18,809 nucleotides of DNA from NCBI GenBank assembly GCA_002316225.1, contig DCDC01000167.1, positions 1 through 18,809 of the forward strand. Reading direction: 5' to 3'. The translations under genes and the position numbers were made by a program. The notes under the pieces are model-generated. The model searched no databases, had not been told where the DNA came from, and saw only the letters and a program-made list of their open reading frames with translations. This document shows, one piece after another, positions 6,621-14,341 of this stretch (position 1 is its first letter; each line of letters starts with the position of its first letter). Source of the stretch: Firmicutes bacterium UBA1065 (GTDB lineage: Bacteria; Bacillota; Clostridia; Tissierellales; Sedimentibacteraceae).

Positions 6621-7379
6621 ATGACACTGCTAATCGTAATATACGGACTTATTATAGGTTCTTTCCTGAATGTTTTGATTTATCGCATACCAAGGGGTGA
6701 AAGCATTGCATGGCCGGGCTCCCATTGCCCGGCATGCGGCCACCCCCTCAGTTGGTATGATAATATACCCTTGTTTTCATATATGGTGCTGAGGGGTAAA
6801 TGCAGGTACTGCGGGACCGGTATTTCAGCCGTCTACCCTCTAGTGGAAGCATCCAATGCCCTGCTTTATTTGATTATGTACGGCAGGTTCGGCTTTGGGG
6901 CTGATTTCATATTTTACTCCTTGATTTCATCAGTCCTCTTGGCTGCAGCTATTATAGACTTAAAGGAGATGATTATTCCTGACAGCTTAGTACTGAGTAT
7001 ATTGGTTTTAGCTCTTATGCATAAGGCGGCAAATTATTTTTTGTACGGCATATCTCCCCAATTAATCGGCAGCATATCGGGGATGTTGATTGCCGGAGGC
7101 CTTTTTGCAGCCATTGCCCTCATATCCCGGGGCGGCATGGGGGGAGGAGACATAACCCTCATAGGTGCCTTAGGATTTGTTTTGGGACTTAAATATGTAT
7201 TATTGAATATATTTTTATCATTTATTTCGGGTGCAATCATTTCTGTATTTTTATTGGCCGCAAAAATTAAAAAGCGGAAAGACCCTGTCCCCTTCGGGCC
7301 ATTTATAGTCTTGGGATTTTATATGACGGTTTTGTGGGGAAAGGATATTATAAATTTATATATTAATCTAATATTATAA
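6621..7379 (+). CDS. pilD: Prepilin leader peptidase / N-methyltransferase (A24 family)
   Basis: At 252 residues and highly hydrophobic, this is a bifunctional prepilin peptidase, which cuts after the Gly of class III signals and usually N-methylates the new N-terminus. Marks seen: GSFLNVLIYRIPRGES, the zinc-type pairs Cys36/Cys39 and Cys61/Cys64, the first catalytic Asp in IIDLKEMIIPD (Asp113), and the second in GGMGGGD (Asp177). All key residues are intact. The zinc-loop (methylase-side) domain is retained. GGAGG (6611-6615) lies 5 bp before the ATG. It is the only peptidase gene in the window, so it may process the pilins of both T4P sets. Confidence 0.95.
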   Translation: MTLLIVIYGLIIGSFLNVLIYRIPRGESIAWPGSHCPACGHPLSWYDNIPLFSYMVLRGKCRYCGTGISAVYPLVEASNALLYLIMYGRFGFGADFIFYSLISSVLLAAAIIDLKEMIIPDSLVLSILVLALMHKAANYFLYGISPQLIGSISGMLIAGGLFAAIALISRGGMGGGDITLIGALGFVLGLKYVLLNIFLSFISGAIISVFLLAAKIKKRKDPVPFGPFIVLGFYMTVLWGKDIINLYINLIL

Positions 7380-7385
7380 GGGGTG

Positions 7386-8423
7386 ATGACTTTGGGTTTA
7401 TTCAATAAGAAAACGACCATTTCCATGGAGTTTTGTTCTGACAGGGTAAAGGTGGTTGTAGGAAGGTATCAAAAGAAGAATATCACTATCGACAAGTGCT
7501 TTTCAATACCGATTCCCGAAGATTTATATGAGGACGGGATAATTAAGGATACCAATAAGTATTTATATGAGTTGGAAAGAGGATTGTCGGAGAATAAGGT
7601 TACTCGCGGCGATGTCTACGGGGTAATAAATTCATCCAATATTATCATAAGAGAGATAAGTATTCCAAAGGTTGGAGCAAACCAGATAGGGGCAATTTTA
7701 AATTACCAGCTGGATGAATACCTGCCCGTTGATCCCCAGGCCTATGTTGTCCAGTATTTGCCTTTGGACACTGTTGAAGAGAATGGTGTTGAAAAGCAAA
7801 ATTTAATGCTGATAGGAGTGCCTAAGAGTATTATCGAGCCCCATTTTAATTTATTGCAGAATTTAGGGTTGAAACCTTTGGTGCTGGATTATGCCGGCAA
7901 TGCCATAACTAAGTTAATCAGGTTCAATGACAGCATAAACGGGGTGTACGACAAGAATATTACCATCGCTTGCGTGGATTTGGAGCATGAGAGCACTACC
8001 CTTAACATAATTGAAAAAGGGATGATGAGCATATCAAGGGTTGTAAAGGAAGAAATCAGGCCCATTATCTATGAAGATGCGGCTTTGACTTCTGATGAAG
8101 CCTCCTGGCCGGTTGAGGGCAATGAGCCGTTTGAACAGGATAATTCGGCGGTTTCGGGACTTAAGAGAAATTTAGGAGTTATACTTGACGGAATTGATAT
8201 AGTATTCAGATACTACAGCTCCAGAGAAACGGAAAATGATATTGATTTGATCCTGCTTCACGGCTACTATTCCAATATAGACGGCATAGAAAACCTCATA
8301 GGCAATTTTTTTGAAATCCCCTGTGTTAAGCTGAATGTTTTAGATAAAGTTAAATTTTATGGAGACCTGGCAGATTATGCCAATGCCATAGGCGGTCTAA
8401 TAAGAGTGAGCGGGGTGAAGTGA
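7386..8423 (+). CDS. pilM: Actin-like pilus assembly protein PilM (set 1)
   Basis: The protein of about 345 residues matches PilM: an N-terminal strand pair (TTISMEFCSDRVKVV), the middle signature ILNYQLDEYLPVDPQAYVVQYLPLD, the second nucleotide-binding strand (IACVDLEHESTTLNII), and a C-terminal subdomain with LLHGYYSNIDG and AIGGLIRV. PilM is a cytoplasmic actin-fold protein that binds the N-terminal tail of PilN and couples motor and alignment complexes. The usual DIG-type first phosphate motif is changed here to EFCSDR. The start is uncertain: GTG 7383, ATG 7386 and TTG 7392 are in frame. TTG 7392 would give the common MGLFNKK beginning with better spacing from AAGGGG. It overlaps pilN by 1 bp. 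Confidence 0.9.
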   Translation: MTLGLFNKKTTISMEFCSDRVKVVVGRYQKKNITIDKCFSIPIPEDLYEDGIIKDTNKYLYELERGLSENKVTRGDVYGVINSSNIIIREISIPKVGANQIGAILNYQLDEYLPVDPQAYVVQYLPLDTVEENGVEKQNLMLIGVPKSIIEPHFNLLQNLGLKPLVLDYAGNAITKLIRFNDSINGVYDKNITIACVDLEHESTTLNIIEKGMMSISRVVKEEIRPIIYEDAALTSDEASWPVEGNEPFEQDNSAVSGLKRNLGVILDGIDIVFRYYSSRETENDIDLILLHGYYSNIDGIENLIGNFFEIPCVKLNVLDKVKFYGDLADYANAIGGLIRVSGVK

Positions 8424-8992
8424 TGGTAGATCTTAATTTTTTCGAACCCTATGTGGAAAGACGGGAATTAAAGTTTGACAGAAATGCTTTATTGTATATT
8501 GTTTTGGGTCTTTGCATAATCGGAATTGCGGCACTGGGAGCCTTTAACCAGCTTCAGATAAATTCGCTGCGAAGTCAGGCCGCCGGCAGGCGCCAAATTG
8601 CGGAAGAACCGAAAACGCTGGAAAAGTACAAACAAATAAAAGAGCTGGAAAACCAGATGGCTGTCTTTAAGGAAGAAATGGACAAGATTGTCAAAATGGA
8701 CAAAAATATTGCCAAATCCAATATTATCAGCGAGGCTTTGATATTTGAAATTAAATCAAAGATGCCGGAGAATTTGTTTTTAACTAATTTTAATGCTGAA
8801 GGCAGGGACATGGAAATTACGGGGGTCGCTAAGGATACTAATTCTATTGCGGAGTTCAGCAAAAGCTTAAGAGATATAAATGATGTTGAATCCGTATTTA
8901 TATCAAGCATCGAAAATCTGGAAGGCAATTATAACTTTGTTTTAAATACTACTTTTAAGGATGTGAATATAGATGAAGAAGCTGAAGAGTAG
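8423..8992 (+). CDS. pilN: Pilus alignment protein PilN (set 1)
   Basis: The 189-residue protein opens with a short cytoplasmic tail VDLNFFEP, the local version of the conserved PilN motif that docks into PilM. A single transmembrane helix (about 22-42) and a charged coiled-coil region (about 50-110) follow, then the PilN-type alpha/beta domain, including PENLFLTNFNAEGRDMEITG and AKDTNSIAEFSKSLRD. PilN pairs with PilO in the membrane complex that positions the T4P machine. ATG 8423 shares one base with the pilM stop (TGATG) and has GGGGTGAAG upstream; the in-frame GTG at 8420 is too close to that site. Its end overlaps pilO by 20 bp, suggesting translational coupling. Confidence 0.88.
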   Translation: MVDLNFFEPYVERRELKFDRNALLYIVLGLCIIGIAALGAFNQLQINSLRSQAAGRRQIAEEPKTLEKYKQIKELENQMAVFKEEMDKIVKMDKNIAKSNIISEALIFEIKSKMPENLFLTNFNAEGRDMEITGVAKDTNSIAEFSKSLRDINDVESVFISSIENLEGNYNFVLNTTFKDVNIDEEAEE

Positions 8993-10370
8993 TAATATTA
9001 AATTAAGACCCCTGACTAAAAGCGAAAAAACACTGCTTACCTTGCTGGTTATTGCATTGATTGTTTATTTGGCAAACCGCTTCCTCCTTGTTCCCCAGAC
9101 GGAAAAGATAAGGAGTTTGGAAACCGAAATTGCAGAACTTGATAACCAAATAACCGATATGCAAAATATGATTAAGAAGGAAGACACCATTAAGAAGGAA
9201 TGGGAAATGCTCCACAGGGAGAGGGATGAAATACTCAAGAACTATTTTCCCGTTTTGGACCAGGCACAGATATTATATTTGCTGAATGATTTAATTTCGG
9301 ACGAGATGGTGACCATAAGCGAATTAAGTTTCAGCACTCCCGAAGAAGAAACCATAGGAGAAATGCCCGTTAAGAATATGAGTATTTCGGTACCCTACAG
9401 GGGCACCTATGATGGAACCATCGAGGTTGTCAAGGCTTTAAGCTCAAGCCCAAGAAGAATCGTTGTTGATAATCTATTGATGGAAAGGGGAAGCGATTCG
9501 GAAATCACCGGAAATATGTCCCTGAAGATATACAGCCTTGAAGGAATTGCCGATACCGACCCCGAAGTGATAGAGGTTGCGACCGTGGAAGGGCCGAGTG
9601 AAGGCTCACTGTTTGCTTCCTACGAGGGATATGTAGAAGGCAGCGGCGGCAGCGGAGGCGGAGGATCCGGCGGAGGCGGAGGTACTGCCATAGATGAAAA
9701 GGATTACGCCAAGGTCTACCTGCTCCATGACTTTGAAATCAGAAACTACAGCTTCATACCGTCAAATGAAAACATCAAAGGTGATGCAGAGCCTTCCACT
9801 ATTAAGAAGTCCGGTAAGTATTCATTGAGGTTCGAGTACAATATTTTTGCCATAGGCCAGGAGAACAGGGCTTATGTGGATTTAGGCGCAAATATTACGT
9901 TTAATTATCCTCCCGACACTATAAGCATGTGGGTCAATGCCTTCGGGTATTCGCCGGGAACCCTGGGGTTGAGGTTCAGGACCCAGGATGGGCAGGATAT
10001 TGATGTGGAAGTATCCAAGGGCATATCCTGGTTAGGCTGGTCGGAAGTAGAAGCTTCTCCGCCGAAGGATTTGAATTTGTATCCCTTGAAGCTTACTCAT
10101 ATATACTTTGAAATGCCATTTAACAGAGACGATGTAGGAGTCTTCATAATAGACAAGCTCCAGGCTTTCTATCCGGTAAATCAGGATTCGGCAGGGAATG
10201 TTCAGCCGGTATATGATTTCTATGTTGTTAAACCGGGAGACACCTTAACGGATATTTCGAGAAGGTTGTACGGCTCGGCAGCTTATGTGAATGAAATTAT
10301 GAAAAATAACAGCTTGACTGCAGGGGATATATTGCCGGTAGGAAAAGTATTGGTTCTCGTAAGGAGGTAA
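8973..10370 (+). CDS. pilO: PilO-like protein fused through a Gly linker to a jelly-roll-like domain and a LysM module
   Basis: At 465 residues this is about twice the usual PilO length. Residues 1-19 are cytoplasmic, 20-40 form the membrane helix, about 44-90 a coiled coil, and about 95-200 the PilO ferredoxin-like domain. A natural glycine-serine linker (about 223-237) follows. Residues 245-405 resemble carbohydrate-binding jelly-roll domains of Firmicutes surface proteins: LLHDFEI, KSGKYSLRFEY, DTISMWVNAFGYSPG, ISWLGWSEVEASPP and VFIIDKLQAFYPV. Residues 415-465 are a LysM module (YVVKPGDTLTDISRRLYGSAAYV). LysM binds the glycan chains of peptidoglycan, so this PilO probably anchors the alignment complex in the wall. 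The start ATG 8973 lies inside the end of pilN. Confidence 0.85.
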   Translation: MKKLKSSNIKLRPLTKSEKTLLTLLVIALIVYLANRFLLVPQTEKIRSLETEIAELDNQITDMQNMIKKEDTIKKEWEMLHRERDEILKNYFPVLDQAQILYLLNDLISDEMVTISELSFSTPEEETIGEMPVKNMSISVPYRGTYDGTIEVVKALSSSPRRIVVDNLLMERGSDSEITGNMSLKIYSLEGIADTDPEVIEVATVEGPSEGSLFASYEGYVEGSGGSGGGGSGGGGGTAIDEKDYAKVYLLHDFEIRNYSFIPSNENIKGDAEPSTIKKSGKYSLRFEYNIFAIGQENRAYVDLGANITFNYPPDTISMWVNAFGYSPGTLGLRFRTQDGQDIDVEVSKGISWLGWSEVEASPPKDLNLYPLKLTHIYFEMPFNRDDVGVFIIDKLQAFYPVNQDSAGNVQPVYDFYVVKPGDTLTDISRRLYGSAAYVNEIMKNNSLTAGDILPVGKVLVLVRR

Positions 10371-10373
10371 CAG

Positions 10374-11864
10374 ATGAAAATTATATATAGATTTTTATCA
10401 ATTTTGTTGGTTTTCATGGTCCTTTGCAGCAATGTAATGATTTATGCAGCCGAAGGTGATAGTTCAACCGGAGCAACAGATTATGCGACTTCTCTGGGCA
10501 GAACATTGGGTGAAATATACGGCGCCAGGGACTTCCAGAAGGGTGAGGCTAACAAATGGTCTAAAGCAGTACCTGACAGAAAAGAAGTCACTGCAATGTT
10601 TGATTTGGAAGACCAATCTTCAAGCTATGTAAGAACGTTTTATAGTCTTTTCAGGTCGGAATTTGAGGAAGGATATAAAGATGCTTATGATAAGGCCATG
10701 TTTGAGCCTGACCAGACTACCCTGGACCAGGGGGTAAGCGACGGCGGAAGCATCGGCTCCCTTTTGGGACAGACTAACGGCGTCAAGGATTATTACGCAG
10801 GCTATGATATTAATTTTAAGCGGGATTTGCCTTCGGAAAAGGAAATCAGGGATACATATAAATTGAGCAATGATTATGATGAGTACGAGGAAGGTTTTAT
10901 TGTCGGATTCATAACAGCATATGAAGAATCCTACAATGATGCATACAGGGCAGCAAACATACAGCAAGCTTCCACAACCGTAACATCGGAATTCGTAACG
11001 ATTGCCGGAGCTGCCGTAGGAACCCAGGACGGCAGGTTTACGGTTAATATTGAGCCCGGAACCTTTTATCATGATGTAAACGTGATAATCACTACTTATA
11101 TAGATGCATATAAGAATCAAAACAAAAACTTTATCAAGGCATCGGACAGCTATAATGTCAAATTGATTAATTCATCGGGAATAGCAGATGAAAGCAAGAC
11201 CATAGAATTAACTTTTGAATACTACGGTGATAAAATAGGCGGGGGCATATACAGGCAGCAGGGCTCCAGGTGGATGTATATACCTACCACTATTAAAGAT
11301 AACCTGCTGGTTGCAGAGATTAGTGTCAATAGCTTAGGTTCAACCGGCACTACCTTCAGTGCATTCTTAGACAAGGATATCAAAATTTTGCGTGATGCAA
11401 GAGGACATTGGGCAAGCGACGAAATAGAGGCCTATGTGAGACGGGGCATAATCAGCGGCTATGCCGACAATACCTTTAAACCGGATAACAACATTTCAAG
11501 GGCTGAGTTTCTGACCCTCTTAAGCAGGGTTTACAATTGGAACACATCATGGTTTGGAGGCAGTGCAGCTTCCTTTAAGGATGCCGGTACCTTCGGCAGC
11601 TACTTGAATGTAATAAACTATGCTACCGGTCAAAAATATATATACGGCTATGATGACGGCACCTTTAAACCCGGCAACCCAATCTCATATACCGAAGTTG
11701 AAACAATCATGAACAGAGTTCTGCCCAACTGGAGTTTCAGGTGGGCCAATACGGCCAACAACATGCTTTACGAAAAGAAGGTCCGTTCCGACAGCTTTGA
11801 CGGCATGAACAATAAAATCACCAGGGCAGAAGTAGTCTACATGCTCTACAAGATGACAAACTGA
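10374..11864 (+). CDS. Exported SLH-domain (S-layer anchored) protein with a duplicated N-terminal module
   Basis: The 496-residue protein has a Sec signal peptide (MKIIYRFLSILLVFMVLCSN, cut probably near VMIYAAEG). Two homologous modules of about 70 residues follow (about 41-110 and 126-195), sharing LG..LG...G, a mid-module Pro, and a C-terminal aromatic/acidic helix ending Y.DAY..A. A beta-rich domain (about 205-335, with VNIEPGTFYHDVNVII) leads to three SLH motifs at about 340-385, 400-450 and 457-494, with GYADNTFKPDNNISRAEF and GYDDGTFKPGNPISYTEV; the third is degenerate. SLH triplets bind secondary wall polymers at the S-layer. AAGGAGGT at 10361-10368 overlaps the pilO stop, and the gap is 3 bp, so it belongs to the T4P operon. 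A role in pilus passage or surface anchoring is inferred. Confidence 0.82.
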   Translation: MKIIYRFLSILLVFMVLCSNVMIYAAEGDSSTGATDYATSLGRTLGEIYGARDFQKGEANKWSKAVPDRKEVTAMFDLEDQSSSYVRTFYSLFRSEFEEGYKDAYDKAMFEPDQTTLDQGVSDGGSIGSLLGQTNGVKDYYAGYDINFKRDLPSEKEIRDTYKLSNDYDEYEEGFIVGFITAYEESYNDAYRAANIQQASTTVTSEFVTIAGAAVGTQDGRFTVNIEPGTFYHDVNVIITTYIDAYKNQNKNFIKASDSYNVKLINSSGIADESKTIELTFEYYGDKIGGGIYRQQGSRWMYIPTTIKDNLLVAEISVNSLGSTGTTFSAFLDKDIKILRDARGHWASDEIEAYVRRGIISGYADNTFKPDNNISRAEFLTLLSRVYNWNTSWFGGSAASFKDAGTFGSYLNVINYATGQKYIYGYDDGTFKPGNPISYTEVETIMNRVLPNWSFRWANTANNMLYEKKVRSDSFDGMNNKITRAEVVYMLYKMTN

Positions 11865-11903
11865 TGCTACGGATGACAAGGTGACGTGTCATGACCCGCA
11901 GGG

Positions 11904-11946
11904 TGTCATTCTGAACTCAGTGAAGAATCTCATGAGATCCATCGCA
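11904..11946 (+). repeat. TGTCATTCTGA-type dispersed repeat, left copy
   Basis: The copy starts TGTCATTCTGAA and contains GAAGAATCTCATGAGAT. Related copies lie at 16054-16080 (shorter) and 18571-18617. Such repeats are widespread between genes in many bacteria; their function is unclear. The left and right copies have the same orientation. Confidence 0.65.
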
Positions 11947-12004
11947 TATGCTCAGGATGAAAAGTAAATTTATGACTTCATTAAAATCATTTAAAGATTA
12001 GTGT

Positions 12005-12141
12005 GCAGAATTTCAATTAATGTGTGTTTTAATATTTAAAATATTACAAAAAACTACACAAAACCTGAATATCTAAGCAAAACTTCTACTTAAAATTGCT
12101 GTTTCCCAAAAATTATTCACACATTACTTGAAATTTTGAGC
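12005..12141. repeat. 137-bp inverted-repeat element (MITE-like), left copy
   Basis: The left end contains AATTTCAATTAATGTGTG (12009-12026) and the right end its near-reverse-complement CACACATTACTTGAAATT (12118-12135) plus TTGAGC. The AT-rich interior has no coding capacity. Matching termini occur at 18672-18746 and 18785-18808. It looks like a non-autonomous transposable element or a recombination-prone repeat; no target-site duplication was confirmed. Confidence 0.55.
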
Positions 12142-12167
12142 AAATGGATTTGTTTAGATCGCATGTA

Positions 12168-12263
12168 ATGACAAGGGGACGAATGACAAGGGGACGGGGG
12201 TGATGTCATCAATTCGAGAACGAAAAGAACCGTCCCCAAAGATCGAAAAGAACCGTCCCCAAA
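12168..12263. repeat. REP-like block: GGGGACG direct repeats and CGTCCCC inverse copies
   Basis: ATGACAAGGGGACG occurs at 12168-12181 and 12183-12196. Downstream, CGAAAAGAACCGTCCCCAAA occurs twice in tandem (12221-12240 and 12244-12263), and its CGTCCCC core is complementary to GGGGACG, so the block can fold into long hairpins. A related copy sits at 14206-14250. Such palindromes are often mobilised by Y1 (RAYT) transposases, but none is encoded here. Confidence 0.6.
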
Positions 12264-12277
12264 AAAAATGTTTCACG

Positions 12278-12307
12278 AAAAATGGCGGTAAAAACCGTCA
12301 TTTTTTA
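12278..12307 (+). terminator. Intrinsic terminator upstream of the second T4P set
   Basis: AATGGCGGT (12281-12289) pairs with ACCGTCATT (12294-12302) through one G-T wobble across an AAAA loop, followed by TTTTTTATT. The A-run before the stem makes it potentially bidirectional. It insulates the promoter at 12431 from the SLH-operon transcript. Confidence 0.75.
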
Positions 12308-12430
12308 TTGCAAATTGGAGATAAAAGCGTCTAACATATATGGAAAAAATTAGCAACAAATAATTTAATAATTTTAATAGTACGTAATTAAAAGTGGCTC
12401 TAAACTTAATCAATAAAACATTTAGTTAAA

Positions 12431-12459
12431 TTGACTAAAGAGGGGGTCCATACTATAAT
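12431..12459 (+). promoter_or_regulatory. Sigma-A type promoter for the second T4P operon
   Basis: TTGACT (12431-12436) and TATAAT (12454-12459) are separated by exactly 17 bp, near the vegetative consensus. Transcription would start near 12466, giving a leader of about 58 nt before pilB. No dyad operator is obvious in the spacer, and the leader is too short for a typical riboswitch. Confidence 0.82.
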
Positions 12460-12523
12460 AAAATTCCTAAACATGCAAAGAAGTAAATAAATAAAAGGAA
12501 AGAACCGCAAAAAGGGCAGAATA

Positions 12524-14209
12524 ATGAATAGTTTATACAATTACCTAAAAATCGGAGAGATTCTGGTAAAGCAGAAGAATATAACACCATCAGATTTAAA
12601 TAATGCTCTAAAGATGCAGGAGAAAACTTGTGGCAAGAAATTAGGGGCGATCCTTATTGAAAGCAACCATATAACGGAAAACATTCTGTTAAAGGCATTA
12701 TCTGACCAGCTAAATATACAGGCGGTAGATTTAGATAATTATTATTTTAATCCAGATGCCGCCAGGCTCCTATCAGAAGCCACAGCCAGAAAAACTTGCT
12801 GTATGCCTTTAAGAATACGGGATGACAGAATTTTAGTCGCAATGGATGACCCTCTCAATATATTTCATGTAGAGGATGTTGAGGCGGAAACAGGGAAAAA
12901 GGCAGAAATTGTCCTTGCCTGCAAATCACAGATAATGAACTCCATAGAAAAACATATGGGGAGAAGAAGTGCAGAAAAAGCAGCCGAGGATTTTAACAAG
13001 GAAGTATCGTTGACTGCTGATGATGGGGATGAATGTGAAAATATTATCAGCATAAACAATGCGCCTGTTGTCAGGTTAATTGATTCATTGATAAATCAAG
13101 CCATCCAAACGGGGGCAAGCGATATTCACATCGAGCCTTTTGAAAACAGTTTAAGGGTGAGAATCAGGGTGGACGGAGACCTGCAGGAAATTCTTACCCC
13201 TTCAAAGCATATCATGTCGGCAATAGCAACCAGGGTTAAAATAATTGCAGGTATGGACATTGCAGAAAAACGGCTGCCTCAGGACGGAAGGATTGAAATG
13301 AAAATTGATGATTCGGTTGTTGATGTTCGGATTTCGGTCCTGCCTACCGTTTATGGAGAGAAAATAGCAATGCGCATACTGGACAGGAATAATTTTTTGA
13401 AAACCAAGGAAGAATTGGGTTTCACCCAGGACAATATGGAAAAATTCAATTCTTTGCTGGAAGTGCCAAACGGGATTGTTTTAGCCGCTGGACCTACGGG
13501 AAGCGGCAAAACAACCACCTTGTATGCGGCCCTGTATGAGCTGAATAAGCTGAATAAGAATATTATCACCATAGAGGACCCGGTTGAATATAAGATTGAA
13601 GGCATTAACCAGGTCCAGGTCAATACAAAGGCAGGCCTTTTATTTTCCACGGGGCTCAGGTCCATATTGAGGCAGGACCCGAATATTATCATGGTAGGCG
13701 AAATCAGGGATGAAGAAACGGCAGAAATCGCCGTAAGGGCAGCCATTACGGGACACATGGTGATTTCAACCATACATACCAATGATGCTGTTTCAACCAT
13801 AATGCGACTAAGAGATATGGGGGTCAAGCCCTATTTGGTGGCTGCATCACTAAGGGGGATAGTGGCACAAAGGTTGGTGAAAAAGATTTGTTTAAACTGC
13901 AGGGAAGAGTATGGAGCAAGTGAAGCAGAGAAGAGACTGTTAGAGATAAAGGGGAGTCTTATCCTGCATAGGGGCAGAGGGTGCCCCAAATGCTATTACA
14001 CAGGTTACAGCGGGAGAACAGCAATTCATGAGATTCTGAAAGTTGACAGGGTTATAAGGGATGCCATTCAAAATGGAAAGAGCAATGACGAGATTGAAAG
14101 ACTGGCAGAAGGGGCAGGAATGAAAACCTTGAAGGACAATTGCAGGGAATTGGTCATATCCGGTATCACAAGCATGGAAGAATACATCCAAGTTGTCTAT
14201 AAAATATGA
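12524..14209 (+). CDS. pilB: Type IV pilus extension ATPase PilB (GspE family)
   Basis: The 561-residue protein has an MshEN-type N-terminal domain (about 8-145), two 24-residue helical motifs starting KIGEIL and KLGAIL, then the ATPase. Walker A GPTGSGKTT is at 323-331, the Asp box ITIEDPVEY at 348-356, and Walker B IIMVGEIRDEE near 388-398. The His box STIHTND is at 415-421, and the zinc pairs are Cys456/Cys459 and Cys487/Cys490. All catalytic elements are intact and the length is normal. PilB powers pilin addition. AGGG at 12513-12516 precedes the ATG, and a strong promoter lies upstream. The stop TGA is the first triplet of a TGACAAGGGGACG repeat, so repeat insertion may have defined the C-terminus. 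Confidence 0.95.
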   Translation: MNSLYNYLKIGEILVKQKNITPSDLNNALKMQEKTCGKKLGAILIESNHITENILLKALSDQLNIQAVDLDNYYFNPDAARLLSEATARKTCCMPLRIRDDRILVAMDDPLNIFHVEDVEAETGKKAEIVLACKSQIMNSIEKHMGRRSAEKAAEDFNKEVSLTADDGDECENIISINNAPVVRLIDSLINQAIQTGASDIHIEPFENSLRVRIRVDGDLQEILTPSKHIMSAIATRVKIIAGMDIAEKRLPQDGRIEMKIDDSVVDVRISVLPTVYGEKIAMRILDRNNFLKTKEELGFTQDNMEKFNSLLEVPNGIVLAAGPTGSGKTTTLYAALYELNKLNKNIITIEDPVEYKIEGINQVQVNTKAGLLFSTGLRSILRQDPNIIMVGEIRDEETAEIAVRAAITGHMVISTIHTNDAVSTIMRLRDMGVKPYLVAASLRGIVAQRLVKKICLNCREEYGASEAEKRLLEIKGSLILHRGRGCPKCYYTGYSGRTAIHEILKVDRVIRDAIQNGKSNDEIERLAEGAGMKTLKDNCRELVISGITSMEEYIQVVYKI

Positions 14210-14250
14210 CAAGGGGACGTGACAAGGGGACGGGGGTAGCGTCATCCTGC
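14206..14250. repeat. REP-like repeat at the pilB stop codon
   Basis: ATGACAAGGGGACG (14206-14219) and a second copy (14219-14232) are followed by GGGGTAGCGTCATC, matching the block at 12168-12210. It overlaps the pilB stop and makes up the first part of the 132-bp pilB-pilC2 gap. The rest of the gap is unassigned up to the pilC2 ribosome site AAGGAG. Confidence 0.6.
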
Positions 14251-14341
14251 GGGTCTTCAACTTCTACCTCTATATTCTTGATAAAGGCAGGGTCAAGGGC
14301 ATTATCAGTGTCAATGAAGTTTGTATATAAGGAGAATTTAA

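Larger units (their letters stand above)
11865..12271. repeat. Intergenic repeat block between the two T4P sets
   Basis: No gene is seen here. The stretch holds a row of dispersed-repeat pieces. They are a TGACAAGGTGAC hairpin copy (about 11873-11892), a TGTCATTCTGA-type repeat (11904-11946), an inverted-repeat element (12005-12141) and a GGGGACG/CGTCCCC palindromic block (12168-12263). The SLH gene has no clear T-run terminator directly after it. Confidence 0.6.
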
